Of a stretch of 8,188 bases of DNA, positions 5,220-8,188 are shown one piece after another. The notes under the pieces are model-generated. The model was not told the DNA's origin. It worked only from the letters and a program-made list of their open reading frames with translations, and ran no database searches. The stretch lies in assembly GCA_934216375.1 (NCBI GenBank), contig CAKQBP010000051.1, positions 1-8,188 of the forward strand. Reading direction: 5' to 3'. This DNA is from an uncultured Veillonella sp. GTDB taxonomy: Bacteria; Bacillota; Negativicutes; Veillonellales; Veillonellaceae. The position numbers and the translations under genes are program-made. Positions within the stretch are counted from its first letter, which is position 1, and each line of letters starts with the position of its first letter.

Positions 5220-6284
5220 TTAAATCGCAATACACGCGGCTTGAACAAAGTCGTTTAGCTGCGGTTTTACATGATTATAATATACATCAGCGCCATAACC
5301 GCGCACGATATCGCCCCAGTATTTATATACATAGCGGTACCAGAAATGGAACATACTGTTCGTGAAATGGTAATCCGCATACTTCGCGTTCCCACGACTA
5401 CTTGCCTGAATGCGACCCACAAGCCCCATCGACATAAGATCGTTCAAACGAGATGTAAACGTGCCACTTTTAATTTGGCTTTCTTGTAAAAGCTCTACAT
5501 AGTACGGTCTTTCCAAGCTAGCAAGGCCCGTTAAAATAGCATTAGCACCAGTTATATTTTTCATATCTCGATGCAAAATATATTGTGTTTCTTCAAAGAG
5601 AGCTCCCGTTACTGAGAAGAACAAGTTAATAATATTCGTATCGATGCTTTCACCATTATCAAAGTATTGCACATAGGCAGGTAACCCACCGGTTACGGCA
5701 AAGACGGTGCGCAAATCGTCCTTTGCATAGTGAAGGCCCAAGGATTTCATATCAACCAAGGAAAATGGTTTCACCTCGAGATATTCGGACACGAAAGGAG
5801 CAATGAGGCTACGATCGCCAATGATGCGCCCATCGAGCTGTTCCAAACCATTAGCCATCAAAATGATGTTCAAACGACTCGTATCTTTATAGGTATCTAA
5901 TAAATCACGCAAGTGAATGGGAAACTGAGGAACTGCTTCCACTAAAGATGGATAATCGTCAATCACCACAGTCTGAGGTGTTTTCACACTGCTTTCAAAA
6001 AGCCTCACAAAGGCCTGCTGCAAACTCTCTACAGGCTCGAATGTATCTTGAGCATTAGCAGGAACAAAACGTGCCTCAAGAGCTCTATTTATATCAGCCA
6101 CATGGACGGATTCATTGGCCATACGCCCCGCCAAGTATATCGCCTTATGACGGCGTACAAGCTGCGAAGCCACATAGGATTTACCACTGCGATGAGGACC
6201 ATATACAACACATAAACTCATTTGGCCCAATGCAATACGGGACTGGATACTCTCTATAATCTCAGCACGTCCCACAAAATTCAT
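5220..6284 (-). CDS. Archaeal-type AAA ATPase (ATPase_2/DUF234 family), C-terminally short
   Basis: A 354-residue P-loop ATPase of the STAND/AAA-like family common in archaea and some anaerobic bacteria; its biological role is generally not known. Seen: Walker A GPHRSGKS at 29-36; Walker B VVIDDY at 106-111, where Asp replaces the usual second acidic Glu; an IILMANG sensor-like strand at 140-146; the family's GGLPAY motif at 199-204; a winged-helix-like segment at about 250-310; and the FWYRYVYKY motif at 314-322 that opens the C-terminal region. Relatives are commonly about 450 residues and continue through a GxxFE motif into a nuclease-like domain. Here the protein ends at FVQAACIAI where FxGxxFExI would be expected, and no continuation is visible in other frames before the terminator. 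The start has GGAGG seven bases upstream. It is probably monocistronic, with a promoter at 6314-6342. Confidence 0.9.
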   Translation of the reverse strand: MNFVGRAEIIESIQSRIALGQMSLCVVYGPHRSGKSYVASQLVRRHKAIYLAGRMANESVHVADINRALEARFVPANAQDTFEPVESLQQAFVRLFESSVKTPQTVVIDDYPSLVEAVPQFPIHLRDLLDTYKDTSRLNIILMANGLEQLDGRIIGDRSLIAPFVSEYLEVKPFSLVDMKSLGLHYAKDDLRTVFAVTGGLPAYVQYFDNGESIDTNIINLFFSVTGALFEETQYILHRDMKNITGANAILTGLASLERPYYVELLQESQIKSGTFTSRLNDLMSMGLVGRIQASSRGNAKYADYHFTNSMFHFWYRYVYKYWGDIVRGYGADVYYNHVKPQLNDFVQAACIAI

Positions 6285-6313
6285 ATACTCACCTCCAACT
6301 ATTTACGAAAATT

Positions 6314-6342
6314 ATTATATCATAATTTTAAATCATTATTAA
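6314..6342 (-). promoter_or_regulatory. Promoter of the ATPase gene
   Basis: On the minus strand TTAATA (-35, 6337-6342), 17 bases, then a perfect TATAAT (-10, 6314-6319). The start near 6307 gives a short leader of about 23 bases holding the SD. The region is very AT-rich, so chance matches are possible. Confidence 0.55.
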
Positions 6343-6357
6343 AATTTTTTTCATATC

Positions 6358-6390
6358 ATTAACATAGCTTTTTTTTATGTTAATTTTTTT
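6358..6390 (+). terminator. Hairpin plus T-run oriented to the plus strand
   Basis: ATTAACATA (6358-6366) pairs with TATGTTAAT (6376-6384) and is followed by TTTTTT on the + strand. No plus-strand gene precedes it. It could stop antisense transcription across the ATPase gene, or simply be AT-rich chance. Confidence 0.4.
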
Positions 6391-6550
6391 ACCTATCAAA
6401 TCAGAGCTTTCATGTGATACGTATTGCCTTACTATCATAAAAGGCCTTATGATTACTTTATTCTCATATACGTTTGATATCAACATATCATATAAGACAT
6501 AGTTATATAAGTTATATATGATAAGCCATATATTTTAATCTATATATTTT
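6391..6550. other. AT-rich intergenic stretch with an inverted repeat
   Basis: No gene is seen. The only clear structure is ATCATAA (6434-6440) with TTATGAT (6447-6453) around AAGGCC. A less perfect TATCATATAA-type inverted repeat lies near 6484-6531. Either could be a regulatory site upstream of the ATPase promoter. Confidence 0.4.
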
Positions 6551-6589
6551 AAAAATGACGTGCTTACCAAAAGGTATAGCACGTCATTT
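6551..6589 (-). terminator. Terminator after the NagZ-like gene
   Basis: AAATGACGTGCT (6553-6564) pairs perfectly with 6578-6589, and ACC/GGT extends the helix above a small bulge. TTTTT follows on the minus strand (6555-6551, partly within the stem). It lies about 110 bases past the stop codon at 6699. Like the terminator at 5129-5165, its outer arms read AAATGAC...GTCATTT. Confidence 0.85.
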
Positions 6590-6698
6590 GCATATAAAGT
6601 ATATTAAATTGTTACTGAATGTTCTTATACTAAGCTTCTTAATAGTAAATATCCAATTCGTAAATTTCTGATTACATAATCTGATATATCTACATATT

Positions 6699-7847
6699 TT
6701 ATGGATCAATTTGAGTTTGCATTTTCATCAATAAAATGCGCTTAACTGATTCGTTGAGGCGCTCGGTCGTAATCGTTCCATCCGCCACCGCCTGGGTCAG
6801 CGCACGATGGACTTCATCGATATGAATCGTATCCGCATCAACAAGAATGAGATCACTGCCCGCCAAAATAGAGGCCACAGCGTAATCGCCTATCTTTTGA
6901 TTGGATTGCAACGCACCCACATCGATACGGTCTGTCATAACGATACCTTTATAGCCAAGCTCCTTGCGAAGCCAACCATCAATAATCGCCTTAGAGGAGC
7001 TCGCCAAATTCTCGTTATCGATAGCGGGAATTTGAATATGGCTCATCACGAGCATATAGCTATTCGCCGTCGTCTGTGCAATGAGACGTTTAAAGACGGC
7101 TACATCATTATTGCTGAGATACGCTTTCGCCTCATTAGCAGATCCAAAGGACGCATCCCCTAAGGTCACCGCCGGAAAGTAGTTATAAGCGAACCACATA
7201 TGATTAATTTGGTAACGCTCCACCATGGCAAGGTTTATATGGCCTGCCCACGTGGGATCGGATGTATAGGACATATTAGGTACACCAAGATTAGCATTAG
7301 GCCCAATAACTAGGTTAAAACCCATATCCCGCATTTCAATAGCAGATCGCGTGGCCAAGTTGATGATACGATCCATAGGCAATTGCCCCCACCGATTGGG
7401 CTTCGGCAACCGCAAGAAACTTTCATTCCCATGCAAAATGCGATCACGATGTACCCCGATATAGGGTGTCACCATGCTAGAGGTTATCGCCGTTTGCATA
7501 ATATCGCTGGTGAAAGTTTTCACTTGGTTCTTATTAATAAGATTTTCATTCGTTAGCATAACGCCACTGACACGGTATTTTCGGATCACATCCTTTTGGG
7601 ATTGTCCTATCGTACTGCCATGAAGGCTGATCATCATCAGCTGCCCCACCTTATCCTCTTGAGACATGGCCGCAATCCAAGTGTCCACCTTTTCAGACAC
7701 GGGTTTGTTGGACTCCATGACGGCACGGTACGATACGGTTCGTACCGTTTCTTGTTCTGCCTGACTCTCATGTTGGCATCCAGTTGTACCAACGACAGCA
7801 ACTAGTAAGGCAAGGCCACTCAGGACCCGCCGAAAAAACTGGTTCAT
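6699..7847 (-). CDS. Glycoside hydrolase family 3 (NagZ-like) lipoprotein with degraded active-site motifs
   Basis: A 382-residue relative of beta-N-acetylhexosaminidase NagZ, which removes N-acetylglucosamine in peptidoglycan recycling. An N-terminal signal with a hydrophobic stretch (8-20) ends in TTGC, so C24 is probably the lipidated residue, placing it on the outer face of a membrane. The barrel is recognisable: DKVGQLMMISLHG at 65-77, VSGVMLTNENL at 93-103, VMSHIQIPAID at 267-277, LRKELGYKGIVMTD at 293-306 and ILAGSDLILV at 327-336. D306 sits where the catalytic nucleophile is expected. However, the usual KHFPGHG reads NYFPAVT (222-228), the DxH acid/base pair is absent, DQEGG reads HRDRI (133-137) and APVxDV reads GPNANL. 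It may be a non-catalytic paralogue. AGGAG lies only two bases from the ATG, an unusually short gap, with a second AAGGAG 12 bases upstream. Confidence 0.85.
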   Translation of the reverse strand: MNQFFRRVLSGLALLVAVVGTTGCQHESQAEQETVRTVSYRAVMESNKPVSEKVDTWIAAMSQEDKVGQLMMISLHGSTIGQSQKDVIRKYRVSGVMLTNENLINKNQVKTFTSDIMQTAITSSMVTPYIGVHRDRILHGNESFLRLPKPNRWGQLPMDRIINLATRSAIEMRDMGFNLVIGPNANLGVPNMSYTSDPTWAGHINLAMVERYQINHMWFAYNYFPAVTLGDASFGSANEAKAYLSNNDVAVFKRLIAQTTANSYMLVMSHIQIPAIDNENLASSSKAIIDGWLRKELGYKGIVMTDRIDVGALQSNQKIGDYAVASILAGSDLILVDADTIHIDEVHRALTQAVADGTITTERLNESVKRILLMKMQTQIDP

Positions 7848-7889
7848 CTCTCCTAAAAGCTCCTTAATGCTTACGCAATATTATGAATA

Positions 7890-7931
7890 TTATGGGCTTT
7901 CTATGTTGCTCTCCCAATGCAACACCCATAA
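7890..7931 (-). promoter_or_regulatory. Long hairpin in the 5' leader of the NagZ-like gene
   Basis: On the minus strand TTATGGG (7931-7925) and TGTTGC (7924-7919) run without a gap and pair with CCCATAA (7896-7890) and GCAACA (7909-7904). This makes a 13-bp stem with a one-sided 7-base bulge and the 9-base loop ATTGGGAGA. It lies about 45 bases before the ATG. It matches no riboswitch class I know, but the bulged stem and purine-rich loop suggest regulation or mRNA stabilisation. Confidence 0.55.
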
Positions 7932-7963
7932 GTCCCCTCTTGATCCGTACAGTATATTTTTAT

Positions 7964-7969
7964 ATTATA
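7964..7969 (-). promoter_or_regulatory. Likely -10 element for the NagZ-like gene
   Basis: A perfect TATAAT on the minus strand, preceded by GTG rather than a true TGn. No good -35 lies 16-18 bases upstream. If used, it gives a 5' leader of about 110 bases that includes the long hairpin at 7890-7931. AT-rich context makes chance occurrence possible. Confidence 0.4.
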
Positions 7970-8072
7970 CACTAAATGATTCATCTTTTCCTCATAATAA
8001 AATAATTTTTTCGTACTAAATTATTATAATAAAGTTATACAGTAAAAATATGTGAATTTTGAATAATTATAT

Positions 8073-8159
8073 AAAAAAATCCTACGAATCGTTTAAAAAG
8101 TGACCACACTGTAACAAAGGCTACGTGAGTATCAAGTCACTCATGACCCGTAGGATTTT
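8073..8159 (-). terminator. Nested three-helix element ending in a T7 run (terminator or small structured RNA)
   Basis: The outer 11-bp arms AAAATCCTACG (8076-8086) and CGTAGGATTTT (8149-8159) enclose AGTGAC/GTCACT (8099-8104 with 8136-8141) and an inner helix 8107-8113/8122-8127 with one bulged base. On the minus strand the outer helix ends in TTTTTTT (8079-8073), so it would terminate a transcript entering from beyond the right edge. The three nested helices are more than a simple terminator needs, so a small RNA is possible. The rest of 7970-8188 holds no gene that I can see. Confidence 0.6.
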
Positions 8160-8188
8160 CTATGTTATGTTGTTATACCCTAAATAGC

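Noticed and set aside
6807..7163. 118-codon plus-strand frame opposite the NagZ-like gene
   Set aside because: Mirror frame; the minus strand encodes a recognisable GH3 barrel with a signal peptide.
1..8188. tRNA, rRNA, insertion sequence or prophage genes
   Set aside because: No cloverleaf, rRNA signature, transposase or integrase sequence was seen on either strand.

Overview
The window is AT-rich bacterial DNA in which every recognisable gene lies on the minus strand. It contains a type III (Csm-like) CRISPR-Cas locus, a lipoprotein with a Cys-ending signal peptide, and short intergenic regions with Shine-Dalgarno (SD) sites and hairpin terminators. This suggests a low-GC Bacillota. A diderm Negativicute such as Veillonella is my best guess, from the general look of the proteins rather than any search.

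Layout from low to high coordinates (transcription runs high to low). 1-1345: the first 448 codons of cas10/csm1, running off the left edge, with its own promoter. 1445-1482: a strong terminator separating cas10 from the array. 1516-2788: a CRISPR array of 17 repeats (35 bp) and 16 spacers, 14 of them distinct, transcribed leftward. 2789-2982: its leader, with an extended -10 promoter and a leader RNA of about 158 nt rich in inverted repeats. 2992-3023: hairpin terminator. 3153-3761: an unrecognised 202-residue protein with an elaborate upstream region. 4081-4947: a sigma-70 family factor with an unassigned N-terminal extension. 5129-5165: terminator. 5220-6284: an AAA/archaeal-type P-loop ATPase that seems to lack the usual C-terminal nuclease-like part. 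6551-6589: terminator. 6699-7847: a GH3/NagZ-like lipoprotein whose main active-site motifs are degraded. 7890-7931: a long hairpin in its 5' leader. 8073-8159: a nested hairpin element ending in a T-run.

The CRISPR part is a coherent unit: leader, array, terminator, then the effector gene. Most spacers read as sense protein-coding fragments on the + strand. Since the array appears to be transcribed from the minus strand, crRNAs would be antisense to target mRNAs, as an RNA-guided type III system needs. Two spacers occur twice, in a pattern that fits a tandem duplication followed by different losses in each copy, and one repeat looks like the chimeric junction. The remaining genes look like separately transcribed single genes. 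The sigma factor and the 202-residue protein may form a regulatory pair, but that is speculation.
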